Below, piece after piece: positions 1-7,654 of a stretch of 45,876 nt of DNA (its first letter is position 1; every line of letters starts with the position of its first letter). This DNA is from an uncultured Lachnospiraceae bacterium (GTDB taxonomy: Bacteria; Bacillota; Clostridia; Lachnospirales; Lachnospiraceae), in NCBI GenBank assembly GCA_944380605.1, contig CALWIA010000006.1:170683-216558 (forward strand), in the 5' to 3' direction. The notes beneath the pieces were generated by a model. That model saw only the letters and a program-made list of their open reading frames with translations, had not been told where the DNA came from and made no database searches. The translations under genes were made by a program, and so were the position numbers.

Positions 1-489
1 CGCTGTCATCTCTTCTTCCAGTTCCTGCAGCTTCCGGCTTCTTTCCGGATCGTCCTTTTTCTGTCCGGGCCTGCGCAGTTCCTGCATAAAATAGATGGCA
101 GTCAGCTGCAGGGCGGCGTTCATCAGCGGCACCGCCTGCTTATTTTCCTTAAGCTTGGGATCCAGCTTCACCACTTCTTCCACCGGAACCCGGGCGGCGC
201 CGGAACCGTCCTGAAACACCACCAGATTCACGCCCATCAGGTGCAGGCTGGTATAAAACATGGGCATCTGCTTTTTTTCAATCTTCATAACGCCCACGGG
301 CATCTGCTTTTCCGTGTAGGCTTTTGCCTGCTCCTTCGCCGCCTCTTCCTCTGTAAACAGATACACCTGATCGTCAAATTCCTCCGGATCGCATTCCACA
401 TAGGGCAGCCGGGTAACGGCAGAAATCAGGCCGTACACCTGATCCAGGTTTCTCATTTTTTTGACCACCAACGTATAGTCCACCGCCAT
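1..489 (-). CDS. Hypothetical protein, 3' end beyond the window
   Basis: An open frame runs from ATG at 489 off the left edge, giving at least 163 residues without a stop. A GAGGAA ribosome binding site stands a few bases before the ATG. The visible protein is soluble, has no signal peptide or membrane segment, and is mixed alpha/beta with a charged C-terminal stretch rich in Glu, Lys and Arg. The phrases FYTSLHLMGVNLVVFQDG and NAALQLTAIYFMQEL look like a conserved domain core, vaguely like SseB-type proteins, but I do not recognise the family firmly. It lies 33 bases after the hydrolase gene on the same strand and is probably the next gene of that operon. Confidence 0.75.
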   Translation of the reverse strand, partial: MAVDYTLVVKKMRNLDQVYGLISAVTRLPYVECDPEEFDDQVYLFTEEEAAKEQAKAYTEKQMPVGVMKIEKKQMPMFYTSLHLMGVNLVVFQDGSGAARVPVEEVVKLDPKLKENKQAVPLMNAALQLTAIYFMQELRRPGQKKDDPERSRKLQELEEEMTA

Positions 490-522
490 TGCTTTTTCCT
501 CGTCTTTCTTGTAGATTTACTG

Positions 523-1476
523 TCAGTCTTCCTTCTCCAGCAGCGGGAAAAGGAATTGTTCTGCCGTTTTCCGGTACCGTTCCGGATCTTTGTAATACGC
601 TTCCGCGTGATCCGCCTCCGGCACCAGCAGAAGTTCCCCTGCCGGTCCGCAGGCCTCATACAATTCGCAGGCCATGGCTGCCGGCACAAAATGATCCGCT
701 TCCCCGTGAATCAGCAGAACCGGCACCTTTGCCTTGCGGACTTCTTCTCTGGCGTCGCACTGGTTCAGATGATAACCCGCAAACCGGGCGGCAAACCAGT
801 CCGCCAGATACAGCAGAGGAAACGCCGGCAGATGATAGGAGGCCCGCAGCACCCAGGAAAAAATATCCCAGGCAGAGGTAAATCCGCAGTCGGAGATCAC
901 CGCCTTCACCTGCGGCGGAAGCGGCTGTCCCGACGCCATAAGCACCGCAGCCCCTCCCATGGAAACTCCGTACAGCGCCATGCGGCCTTCCTCTCCCAGG
1001 CGGTCCGCCAGATAACGCGCCCAGGCAGCCGCGTCCAGCCGTTCCAGACATCCGAAACCGATATAGTTTCCTTCGCTTTTTCCATGGGCCCGTTCGTCCA
1101 CCGCCAGCACCTGTATGCCGTTTTCCAGGAAAAACCGGGCCATGGACACGTAGTCGCCGGTTCCCTGGCTGCCATAGCCGTGAAAGCCGATCACCGCTTT
1201 TTTGGAGCCTTCAAGGGGATAAAACACTCCGTACAGCTTCAGGCCGTCCCCCGACGAAATCCAGACCTCTTCCCGGGGCTGCTGTTCCAGCCACTCCCGG
1301 TCTTTCTGAATCACCGGCCGGTACGCCGACCAGTCCGTGCCGGACAGGCCTTTGGCCACGTTCCGCCGGCCGCTTTTCCGGACCACGGCCTGGCGGAATA
1401 AATACCAGGCGCCGCCAACCTGCGCCAGCAGCAAGACTCCCGCCGCGCCGGCCAGCCATTTCACCGCCCGCTTCAA
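523..1476 (-). CDS. Alpha/beta hydrolase, membrane-anchored (BEM46/YfhR-like)
   Basis: A 317-residue serine hydrolase. Residues about 7-28 form one hydrophobic N-terminal helix, so the enzyme is probably anchored to the membrane with its catalytic domain outside. The oxyanion region HGYGSQG, nucleophile elbow GVSMGG, acid region HGEADHF and C-terminal catalytic His in EADHAEAY appear in the order expected for the fold. The start is TTG at 1476, overlapping the stop of the upstream gene as TTGA, with AGGAG eight bases before it; this suggests translational coupling. The substrate is unknown; esterase or thioesterase activity on acyl groups would fit a neighbour that has a phosphopantetheinyl transferase and a lipid-binding SCP2 domain, but that is inference. 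Confidence 0.85.
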   Translation of the reverse strand: MKRAVKWLAGAAGVLLLAQVGGAWYLFRQAVVRKSGRRNVAKGLSGTDWSAYRPVIQKDREWLEQQPREEVWISSGDGLKLYGVFYPLEGSKKAVIGFHGYGSQGTGDYVSMARFFLENGIQVLAVDERAHGKSEGNYIGFGCLERLDAAAWARYLADRLGEEGRMALYGVSMGGAAVLMASGQPLPPQVKAVISDCGFTSAWDIFSWVLRASYHLPAFPLLYLADWFAARFAGYHLNQCDAREEVRKAKVPVLLIHGEADHFVPAAMACELYEACGPAGELLLVPEADHAEAYYKDPERYRKTAEQFLFPLLEKED

Positions 1477-2408
1477 CGCTTTTTCTCCTGCCGCTTCACC
1501 AGTTCACAGACCTTCAGCGCCTTTTCCAGGCTGCCTTCCACCTTCAGTTTTCCCAGGGTAAAGGCAAATACCGGATCCATTTTCCCGGAAAGAATCTTTA
1601 ACATCGTATCGGCGCTGCAGACGAACACCGCGTCCCGGTCGTAGTATTCATACGGTTCGATGATCAGCCTGCCGTCCTTGACTTCCGCGTAGAAAGCGCC
1701 TTCGCCCTCCCCCGTGATATTGAACTGAAACGCCAGATGTTCTCCGATTTCGCTGACATCCGCGTCCTTCAGCCGTTCCTTCACCGTCTGGAAAATTTCT
1801 TCATAGGTCATCCCGCGCCCCTCCTCCTGTTCTTCTCCTTCTTTCTGCTCCGCGCAGACCGCCAGCACATAGCCCCCCGGCTCCAGGCGGGTCTGCCAGA
1901 ACCGCCAGCCAGGCCGGCTGCCGGCGATGGTTCCTTCTTTGTCTTTCGTAAAAGCGATCTCCCGCATGGGAAACGCCAGCCCCAGGCCAATGGCCTTGCA
2001 GTAGCTTTCCTTCAGCGTCCAGATCTCAAAAAAACGCTCTTCCCAGGTTCGGTTCTCCGAACCTGGCCTGGCAAAAGGCCCCGTTCCGGAAAGCACATAT
2101 TCCAGTTCGCCGTCGGTACAGACCTTTCTTGCCGTCCGCATATCCGCCGGCCGGATCTGTTCCGCGTCCAGGCCCAGATTCCGTTCCCCGATCAGACAGG
2201 CCGCCAGGCCCCGGGTATGGGTGATGCTGAACTGCAGGCCCTCCGGCCCCTCCGCCAGCACCGGCTTTCCATGAGGGCCGCAGACCGCTTCCCAGGTTCT
2301 GCCGTACTCCTGCTCCAGTCCGTACCGCAGCAGCTGCCTGCCCAGCCGGTGCTCCCTGCCGGCATCTGTCTTTCGGTCCTGCGGCGTATAACGGGCAATG
2401 TAGAGCAT
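1473..2408 (-). CDS. 4'-phosphopantetheinyl transferase fused to an SCP2 domain
   Basis: A 311-residue two-domain protein. Residues 1-190 are a Sfp-type phosphopantetheinyl transferase, which moves phosphopantetheine from CoA to a serine of a carrier protein. The substrate loop FSITHTRG, the metal motif LGLDAEQI (family form GIDIE) and the WTLKESYCKA helix are present. Residues 200-311 are an SCP2 (sterol carrier protein 2)-like domain, usually a hydrophobic-ligand pocket, recognised by a late KILSGKMDPVFAFTLGKLKV segment. The linker is acidic (EQKEGEEQEEGRG). The linker DNA carries a strong ribosome binding site before Met200, so the SCP2 domain may also be made alone. No acyl carrier protein or synthase is in view, so the carrier target is unknown. 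Confidence 0.85.
   Translation of the reverse strand: MLYIARYTPQDRKTDAGREHRLGRQLLRYGLEQEYGRTWEAVCGPHGKPVLAEGPEGLQFSITHTRGLAACLIGERNLGLDAEQIRPADMRTARKVCTDGELEYVLSGTGPFARPGSENRTWEERFFEIWTLKESYCKAIGLGLAFPMREIAFTKDKEGTIAGSRPGWRFWQTRLEPGGYVLAVCAEQKEGEEQEEGRGMTYEEIFQTVKERLKDADVSEIGEHLAFQFNITGEGEGAFYAEVKDGRLIIEPYEYYDRDAVFVCSADTMLKILSGKMDPVFAFTLGKLKVEGSLEKALKVCELVKRQEKKR
1809..1828 (-). promoter_or_regulatory. Internal ribosome binding site and start codon for a free SCP2 domain
   Basis: The linker of the fused gene contains AGGAGGAG at 1828-1821, nine bases before an in-frame ATG at 1811-1809 (Met200). This is a better match to the anti-Shine-Dalgarno sequence than the gene's own start region. It would give a 112-residue SCP2 protein from the same mRNA. 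The site also encodes Glu-Glu-Gly in an acidic linker, so it could be a chance product of codon choice or the relic of two once-separate genes. Confidence 0.5.
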
Positions 2409-2438
2409 CCGCGGCGTCCTCTCTTTCTCTCCTGTTTT

Positions 2439-3386
2439 TTAAAACTGCACCACGTCCGGGATGGGCTCCGCCGGCTCCACGGACTCCGCGTAAAGCACCG
2501 GACCCACGCCTCCGTAGTCCTTCCACTCTTCATAGGCGATCCGCGCGCGGACCCGCACCCACTGCCGGGTCTCCAGGTGCCTGGCCTCTCTGGCCTTGCA
2601 CACATATCCCAGGAACGTCATGTCCGCCTCGCAGCAGGTCATGGCCATCCGCCCCGGCACAAAATAATTTTTCGGAAACTCCGGAGACTTCAACACCATG
2701 CCGGTAAATTCCACCACCTTGTCCCGGTAGCGGTCCGGCTTGTCCATGCAGTCGATGTACCAGATCCCATAAGCCTCGGGCCCGATCTGGATCACGTCCG
2801 CGGACATATCATAGGGGAGATCCGCTTCCGATACTTCGGAAATCTCTCCCTGCTCGTCTTCAAACACAATCTCCGCCCGGCTGTTCATCGCCAGCAGCGT
2901 ACGGCGGTAGCCCTCCAGGTCCTGGATGCCGTCGCAGCGGTTGCAGATGACCAGTTCTGAATTGCGCACCATGGCGCCCAGCAGCGGCTTCATATTCTTC
3001 AGGTACAGATCCAGAGTGGAACCGTCCAGAATCGTCACCTGCTGATAGACCACCCAGTCCTTCGGAAGCCGCAGTTCGTCCTGGTTCCACATGCCGTTCC
3101 ATTCCATCAGCACCCGCTCCGGATTGTACTGGATCTCCAGCTCCTCCAGACGGGCCGGCGTCAGTTCCGCGAGGCTGTCCACGTACACCGCCGACGTCCG
3201 GGTCCGGCTCAGCAGCTCCGGATCGTACTCCGTATCGCCTTCCTCGCAGACGATCAGCAGCGTCCGTCCCTCCGCCTGGAAATACTCCTGGCTCATGGTA
3301 AACTGCAGAAACGTAGTCTTTCCCGCTTCCAAAAAACCGTTGATCAGAAACAGCGGCATTACGTCATCTTCAATTTCCGGTCCCAT
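2439..3386 (-). CDS. CobW-type GTPase fused to a TIGR03943-like domain
   Basis: A 315-residue protein starting at ATG 3386, chosen because AGGAG (3395-3399) sits eight bases upstream. The N-terminal part is a G3E/COG0523 P-loop GTPase with Walker A GFLEAGKTTF near residues 17-26, MEWNG in the switch/Walker B area and NRCD as guanine-specificity motif. It lacks the CxCC metal motif of typical zinc chaperones. The last 100 or so residues, with FTGMV, NYFVPGRMAMTCCEAD and WVRVRARI, resemble the TIGR03943/YcgQ family, whose members accompany YcgR permeases and are often zinc-regulated. The upstream CobW gene stops five bases before this start. A metal-trafficking role is inferred from the family and neighbours. 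Confidence 0.8.
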   Translation of the reverse strand: MGPEIEDDVMPLFLINGFLEAGKTTFLQFTMSQEYFQAEGRTLLIVCEEGDTEYDPELLSRTRTSAVYVDSLAELTPARLEELEIQYNPERVLMEWNGMWNQDELRLPKDWVVYQQVTILDGSTLDLYLKNMKPLLGAMVRNSELVICNRCDGIQDLEGYRRTLLAMNSRAEIVFEDEQGEISEVSEADLPYDMSADVIQIGPEAYGIWYIDCMDKPDRYRDKVVEFTGMVLKSPEFPKNYFVPGRMAMTCCEADMTFLGYVCKAREARHLETRQWVRVRARIAYEEWKDYGGVGPVLYAESVEPAEPIPDVVQF

Positions 3387-3390
3387 ACGC

Positions 3391-4500
3391 TCAACTCCTG
3401 CCAAATACTTTGCTCAGTTCTTCTTCTTTCAGTTCCGCGCCGATGACGCACACCCGGCCGGTATAGTCCGGACTGCCGGTGCGGATCTCGTACTCTTCCG
3501 GCACCAGGTCAAAATAATACCACTGGCCCTCCGTTTCTCCCGGCACCATGCCTTTGGCCCGCAGCACCTGGCCGAAGCCGGTTCCCTGGGCCAGCTGGCT
3601 CAAAACGCGGTCCAGCCGCTCTCTGGTAAAGGCTCCCACATGCTCCATGCCCCAGCTGCCGAATACCTCGTCCGCATGGTGATGGCCGTGGTCATGATGG
3701 TGGTGATGCTCATGCTCATGCTCATGCTCATGGTCATGGCCGCAGCAGCATTCCTCTCCATGATCGTGGTCATGATGATGATGTTCATGGTCATGATCGT
3801 GGCCGCAGCAGCACGCCTCGCCGTGGTCATGGTCATGATGGTGTTCATGCGCATGGGCGTGATGGTGCTCCCGCACTTCCCGCATCAGATCCTCCGCCAT
3901 GGTGTCGGGCTTTTCAATAATCTCCAGCAGCTGCTCTCCCGTCAGCTGCGAACAGGGCGTCGTCACAATGGCCGCCTTCTGGTTCAGCCCCCGCAGCAGT
4001 TCCACGTCCTGCTCCACCTTAGCGGCGTCCGCCACATCCGTGCGGCTCAGCACAATGGTACCGGCATTTTCAATCTGGTTGTTGAAAAACTCGCCGAAGT
4101 TCTTCATATACATCCGGCATTTGGCGGCGTCCACCATGGTCACGGCGCTGTTGAGAACCACGTCCATGTCGCAGGCCACGTCCCGCACCGCTTTCATCAC
4201 GTCCGACAGCTTGCCCACGCCGGAAGGCTCGATGATAATCCGGTCCGGATGGTATTTGGTCAGCACCTCTTCCAGAGATTTGCCGAAATCTCCCACCAGA
4301 GAGCAGCAAATACAGCCGGAATTCATCTCCCGGATCTCGATGCCGGACTCTTTCAGAAATCCTCCGTCAATGCCGATCTGGCCGAATTCATTTTCAATCA
4401 GCACCACCTGTTCGCCGGCAATGGCCTCTTCCAGCAGTTTTTTAATAAATGTCGTCTTTCCGGCTCCCAGAAAGCCGGATATGATATCAATTTTTGTCAT
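3391..4500 (-). CDS. COG0523 zinc-type metallochaperone GTPase with His/Cys-rich insert
   Basis: A 369-residue CobW/ZNG1-like G3E GTPase. Walker A GFLGAGKTT is at residues 9-17, the metal-binding CICC motif at 63-66, Walker B region IIIEPSG follows, and SRTD serves as the base-recognition motif. Between about residues 216 and 285 lies a very His-rich insert holding two CCCGHDH modules, followed by a CobW C-terminal domain. Family members hand zinc to client enzymes under zinc limitation; B. subtilis YciC is a Zur-regulated example. Here the gene heads a five-gene run and lies near znuACB, which supports a zinc role. A promoter with -35 TTGACT is just upstream. The insert may bind zinc, nickel or cobalt; the sequence does not decide which. 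Confidence 0.88.
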   Translation of the reverse strand: MTKIDIISGFLGAGKTTFIKKLLEEAIAGEQVVLIENEFGQIGIDGGFLKESGIEIREMNSGCICCSLVGDFGKSLEEVLTKYHPDRIIIEPSGVGKLSDVMKAVRDVACDMDVVLNSAVTMVDAAKCRMYMKNFGEFFNNQIENAGTIVLSRTDVADAAKVEQDVELLRGLNQKAAIVTTPCSQLTGEQLLEIIEKPDTMAEDLMREVREHHHAHAHEHHHDHDHGEACCCGHDHDHEHHHHDHDHGEECCCGHDHEHEHEHEHHHHHDHGHHHADEVFGSWGMEHVGAFTRERLDRVLSQLAQGTGFGQVLRAKGMVPGETEGQWYYFDLVPEEYEIRTGSPDYTGRVCVIGAELKEEELSKVFGRS

Positions 4501-4526
4501 TCTGATTCCCTTCTTTCTAAGTGTTT

Positions 4527-4555
4527 ATTTTGTCACAAACCGCTTTTAAAGTCAA
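4527..4555 (-). promoter_or_regulatory. Promoter of the cobW operon
   Basis: On the minus strand -35 TTGACT (4555-4550), a 17-base spacer and a weak -10 CAAAAT (4532-4527) precede the cobW start at 4500. I saw no convincing Zur-type palindrome overlapping it, so zinc control is not shown by sequence alone. Confidence 0.5.
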
Positions 4556-4575
4556 GCAGAGCCGGCCGTTTCCTC

Positions 4576-4604
4576 TTGCCAGGAAACCGGTTCCGTTCTA
4601 TAAT
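4576..4604 (+). promoter_or_regulatory. Promoter of the candidate small RNA
   Basis: TTGCCA (4576-4581), 17 bases, then a perfect TATAAT (4599-4604). The start of transcription is expected at 4610-4612, exactly at the 5' base of the closing stem of the predicted RNA. It is back to back with the cobW promoter. Confidence 0.7.
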
Positions 4605-4610
4605 AGAAGT

Positions 4611-4714
4611 GTCCGCCAGTTCCGGGAGGAGTACGGCCCATGCCGTATCGGAGGTGTCCGGTCTCACACACATCTATCCCGGGAACACGCTCCGGCTGGC
4701 GGACATTCCTTTTT
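4611..4714 (+). ncRNA. Candidate structured small RNA of unknown family
   Basis: A unit of about 104 nt bounded by a consensus promoter and a U-tract. The ends pair perfectly: GTCCGCCAG (4611-4619) with CTGGCGGAC (4696-4704), followed by ATTCCTTTTT ending at 4714, which makes the closing stem double as terminator. Inside, TTCCGGGA (4620-4627) pairs with TCCCGGGAA (4677-4685) with one bulged base. Two hairpins follow: GTACGGC/GCCGTAT (4631-4648) and AGGTGT/ACATCT (4652-4675). The result is a closed multibranch fold. A GGGAGGAG site (4624-4631) lies eight bases before ATG 4640, whose frame has no stop before the terminator. It lacks the GGAA-loop core of SRP RNA and is too short for 6S RNA. Function unknown. 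Confidence 0.6.
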
Positions 4715-6095
4715 ATCTGTCCTGTCTCACCTGGCTCTTGTCAGAACCGTATTTCACAAAGATATGCCGCAGCATAAACACCGCCGCTATACCCAGCACC
4801 ACTTCCGCCGCGCACTGGGCGTAAGCCAGTCCGTAGAGGGGGAACAGGGCGTTGAACAGAAACAGCGCCGGAATCTCCAGCACGATTTTGCGCAGCACGG
4901 CAAACAGCAGCGCGTAGCGTCCGAATCCCAGGGCCTGGAACACGCCCACCGCCAGAAAGTCGATGCACAGGAACAGAAGGCCCAGGCTGAATCCCCGCAG
5001 GAACCGGGTTCCATAGTCCACAATGGCCTGGTTGTTCATAAACAGCCGGATCAGGCTGCCGGCGCCGGCATAATAGCCCGCCGCCACCACCGCCAGAACC
5101 GGAACCATAACCCGAATGGCGAACAGAATCGCCGACTTCATCCGCTTCCGGTTGCCGGACGCGAAATTATAGCTGACCAGAGGCATAATGCCCTGGGAAA
5201 AGCCCAGGGTCACCTGCATGGGAACCGTGTACAGCTTGTAGGCGATGCCCATGGCGGCCACCGCGTCGGCGCCGTACACCGAGGTGAAATTGTTCAGAAT
5301 GGTCATGCCCGTCACGTTCAGCAGATTCTGTATAGACGCCGGCACGCCCACGCCGCAGACTCCCAGCACGATGTACTTCCGGAAGCAGAATTTTCTTGGG
5401 TCCACGCAGACAAAGGTTTTGCCCCGTTTCACGTACAGCAGCACAAAAAAGTACAGGCAGGCCGCGCAGTTGGACAAAAACGTGGCCAGACCCGCGCCGG
5501 CCGCTCCCATATTCAGCCCCCAGGGCAGGATAAAGATGGGATCCAGTATGATGTTCAGGAAACAGCCGCTCATAGTGCCGATGCTGGCGTGCATGGCCGA
5601 ACCCTCGGAACGGACCAGGTAAGCCATCACCACGTTGAGGATCGAGGGCGCCGCTCCCAGGGAAACGGTCCAGAACATATAGCCTTCCGTGGCCGCCCGG
5701 GTCGTCTCGTCCGCCCCCAGCACCGTCAGCAGCGGACCGCCCAGGATCGTGCACAGAATGCCGAACAGCACGCCGCCGATCAGGGAACAGTAAAACCCGA
5801 AGGCGGAACTCTGGGCCACCGTATCGTAGTCCCGGCTTCCCATGGCCCGGCTCATCATGCTGGAAGTACCCACGCCGAACAGGTTGTTGATGGCGTTGAA
5901 CGCCAGCAGCACCGGCGCCGCCAGGGTTACCGCGGCATTCTGCACCGGGTCGTTTAACATGCCCACGAAATACGTATCCGCCATGTTGTACAGCACCATG
6001 ACCAGGGAACTGAAAATCATGGGAATGGACAGCCTGGCCACCGCGCCGGGAATCGGCATTTCTTCAAACAGCTGCAGTTTCTGCGTATCTTCCAT
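4713..6095 (-). CDS. MATE family efflux transporter
   Basis: A 460-residue, 12-helix membrane protein of the multidrug and toxic compound extrusion family (NorM/DinF-like), expected to export cationic compounds in exchange for Na+ or H+. The N-terminal GAVARLSIPMIFSSLVMVLYN segment region and the internal repeat of six helices with VGVPASIQNLLN at the start of the second half are typical, and length matches the family. CGGAGG lies before the ATG. It begins 24 bases after znuB on the same strand, so it is probably co-transcribed with the zinc importer, an unusual partner. Its stop codon overlaps the U-tract of the opposing small RNA. Confidence 0.9.
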   Translation of the reverse strand: MEDTQKLQLFEEMPIPGAVARLSIPMIFSSLVMVLYNMADTYFVGMLNDPVQNAAVTLAAPVLLAFNAINNLFGVGTSSMMSRAMGSRDYDTVAQSSAFGFYCSLIGGVLFGILCTILGGPLLTVLGADETTRAATEGYMFWTVSLGAAPSILNVVMAYLVRSEGSAMHASIGTMSGCFLNIILDPIFILPWGLNMGAAGAGLATFLSNCAACLYFFVLLYVKRGKTFVCVDPRKFCFRKYIVLGVCGVGVPASIQNLLNVTGMTILNNFTSVYGADAVAAMGIAYKLYTVPMQVTLGFSQGIMPLVSYNFASGNRKRMKSAILFAIRVMVPVLAVVAAGYYAGAGSLIRLFMNNQAIVDYGTRFLRGFSLGLLFLCIDFLAVGVFQALGFGRYALLFAVLRKIVLEIPALFLFNALFPLYGLAYAQCAAEVVLGIAAVFMLRHIFVKYGSDKSQVRQDR

Positions 6096-6119
6096 ATCGC
6101 TTCCTCCGTATTCTTATCT

Positions 6120-6950
6120 TTAGATCCGCGCTGTGGCGCCGCGCAAAGCCTGCGCCGCCGCGCACAGCAGAAACACCGCCAGATTCACCAGCACCACGCT
6201 GGCCCCTGCCGGCACCGACCAGGCGTAAGACGCCGTCAGACCGGCCAGAAAGCACACCGCTGAAACAACGCCGGACGACCACACCACGCCCCGGAAGCTT
6301 TTAAACAGCCGCATGGACGTCAGCACCGGGAAAATAATCAGGCTGGAAATCAGCATGGCTCCCATCATCCGCATGCCCAGCACGATGGTCACCGCCGTCA
6401 GCACCGCCGTCAGGCCGTTGTAAAAGGACACCCGCACGCCGGTGGCCCTGGCAAAGCTTTCATCAAATGTCACCGCGAAAATCTTGTTGTAGCAGAACAC
6501 AAACAAACAAAGCACCACTGCGGACAGCGCCGCGGCCAGAACCACGTCCGCCCGGCTCATGGCCAGAATGCTGCCGAACATATAACTGCTGACGTCGGTG
6601 GTCATGCCGGTGGTCAGCGAAGTCACCACAATGCCGGCCGCCAGGGCGCTGGCGGAAATCATGGCAATGGCGGCGTCGCTTTTCATTTTTCCGTTTTCCG
6701 TAATCCGCAGTAGGAAAAAGGCAGCCAGAACCACCACCGGTATGGAAAAGGGCAGCGGCGCCCATCCGGCCGCCACCGCGATAGACAGCGCGCCGAAAGA
6801 CACATGGGACAGTCCATCGCCGATCATGGAATACCGCTTCAGCACCAGGCTGACCCCCAGCAGGGACGCGCACAGGGACACCAAAAGTCCGCCGGCCAGC
6901 GCCCGCACCATAAACGGATAGGAAAGCATTTCCAGAATCACCTGCATCAC
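6120..6950 (-). CDS. znuB: Zinc/manganese ABC transporter permease ZnuB
   Basis: A 276-residue ABC-3 family permease with about eight to nine hydrophobic segments. The family signatures LLGVSLVLKRYSMIGDGLSH near the N terminus and MMGAMLISSLIIFPVLTS in the second half are clear. It forms the membrane channel for a divalent metal with ZnuC as ATPase and ZnuA as binding protein. Its ATG overlaps the znuC stop (ATGA), which indicates translational coupling. Metal choice is assigned to zinc from the His-rich ZnuA and nearby GTPases; manganese remains possible for this family. Confidence 0.9.
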   Translation of the reverse strand: MMQVILEMLSYPFMVRALAGGLLVSLCASLLGVSLVLKRYSMIGDGLSHVSFGALSIAVAAGWAPLPFSIPVVVLAAFFLLRITENGKMKSDAAIAMISASALAAGIVVTSLTTGMTTDVSSYMFGSILAMSRADVVLAAALSAVVLCLFVFCYNKIFAVTFDESFARATGVRVSFYNGLTAVLTAVTIVLGMRMMGAMLISSLIIFPVLTSMRLFKSFRGVVWSSGVVSAVCFLAGLTASYAWSVPAGASVVLVNLAVFLLCAAAQALRGATARI

Positions 6951-7654
6951 CGCTCACCTCCCAGAAACAGCCAGCCGGCCTCGCTGGCCCGATAGTCCTC
7001 TGCCGTGCCGTAAAACAGCACCCGCTGCTTCAAATGCAGCACCTTTCCGGCCTCCTGCAGCACATTGCCCACGTCGTGGGTCACCATGAGAATGGTCACA
7101 TGTTCTTCCCGGTTCAGCTGCCGTACCAGATGGTAAAAATCCTGGATCGCCGAAGGATCCAGTCCCGTCACCGGCTCGTCCAGAATCAGCATCCGCCTGG
7201 TGGCGCACAGCGCCCTGGCAATCAGCACCCGCTGCTGCTGGCCGCCGGACAGTTCCCGGTAGCAGCGCCGGCCCAGGTCCTCGATGCCCAGCCGTCTCAT
7301 ATTTTCCGCCGCCAGCTGTTTTTCTTCTCTGGAATAAAACGGCCGGCTGCCTCTCCGGCTCAGGCACCCGGACAGCACCACTTCCCGGACCGACGCCGGA
7401 AAATCCCGCTGGGCCGCCGTCTGCTGCGGCAGATAGCCGATGCCGGTGCGGCGCAGGTCCTCGTCGATCTTCAGGCTTCCACCGGTGGGCTTTAAAAGCC
7501 CCAGAAGCCCTTTGATCAGCGTGCTTTTCCCGGATCCGTTCTCGCCTACGATACACAGATAATCGCCGGGGCAGACTTCCATATTCAGATCAATCACCGC
7601 GTCGTGGTTTTCATAGCCGAAATCCACGTGGCTGCAGGTAATCAAAGGTTTCAT
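6947..7654 (-). CDS. znuC: Zinc/manganese ABC transporter ATPase ZnuC
   Basis: A 235-residue ABC ATPase. Walker A GENGSGKST, signature LSGGQQQRV, Walker B MLILDEPVTGLD and the switch His in MVTHDV are all present, so it should be active. Typical family wording IGYLPQQ occurs at the Q-loop. It overlaps znuA by four bases (ATGA) and znuB by four, forming a tight znuA-znuC-znuB operon. Confidence 0.93.
   Translation of the reverse strand: MKPLITCSHVDFGYENHDAVIDLNMEVCPGDYLCIVGENGSGKSTLIKGLLGLLKPTGGSLKIDEDLRRTGIGYLPQQTAAQRDFPASVREVVLSGCLSRRGSRPFYSREEKQLAAENMRRLGIEDLGRRCYRELSGGQQQRVLIARALCATRRMLILDEPVTGLDPSAIQDFYHLVRQLNREEHVTILMVTHDVGNVLQEAGKVLHLKQRVLFYGTAEDYRASEAGWLFLGGER

Noticed and set aside
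3670..3850. CRISPR-like or satellite repeat
   Set aside because: The catg-rich repetition is explained by His/Asp/Glu codons of the metallochaperone insert.
4611..4714. SRP (4.5S) RNA or 6S RNA
   Set aside because: The conserved GGAA-loop core with flanking CAGG and AGCAGC is absent, and the unit is too short for 6S RNA.
3091..4824. Long plus-strand open frame opposite the cobW gene
   Set aside because: Its residues are shadows of the His-rich minus-strand codons (runs of Met and Val), it lacks a ribosome site, and the minus-strand protein has clear motifs.
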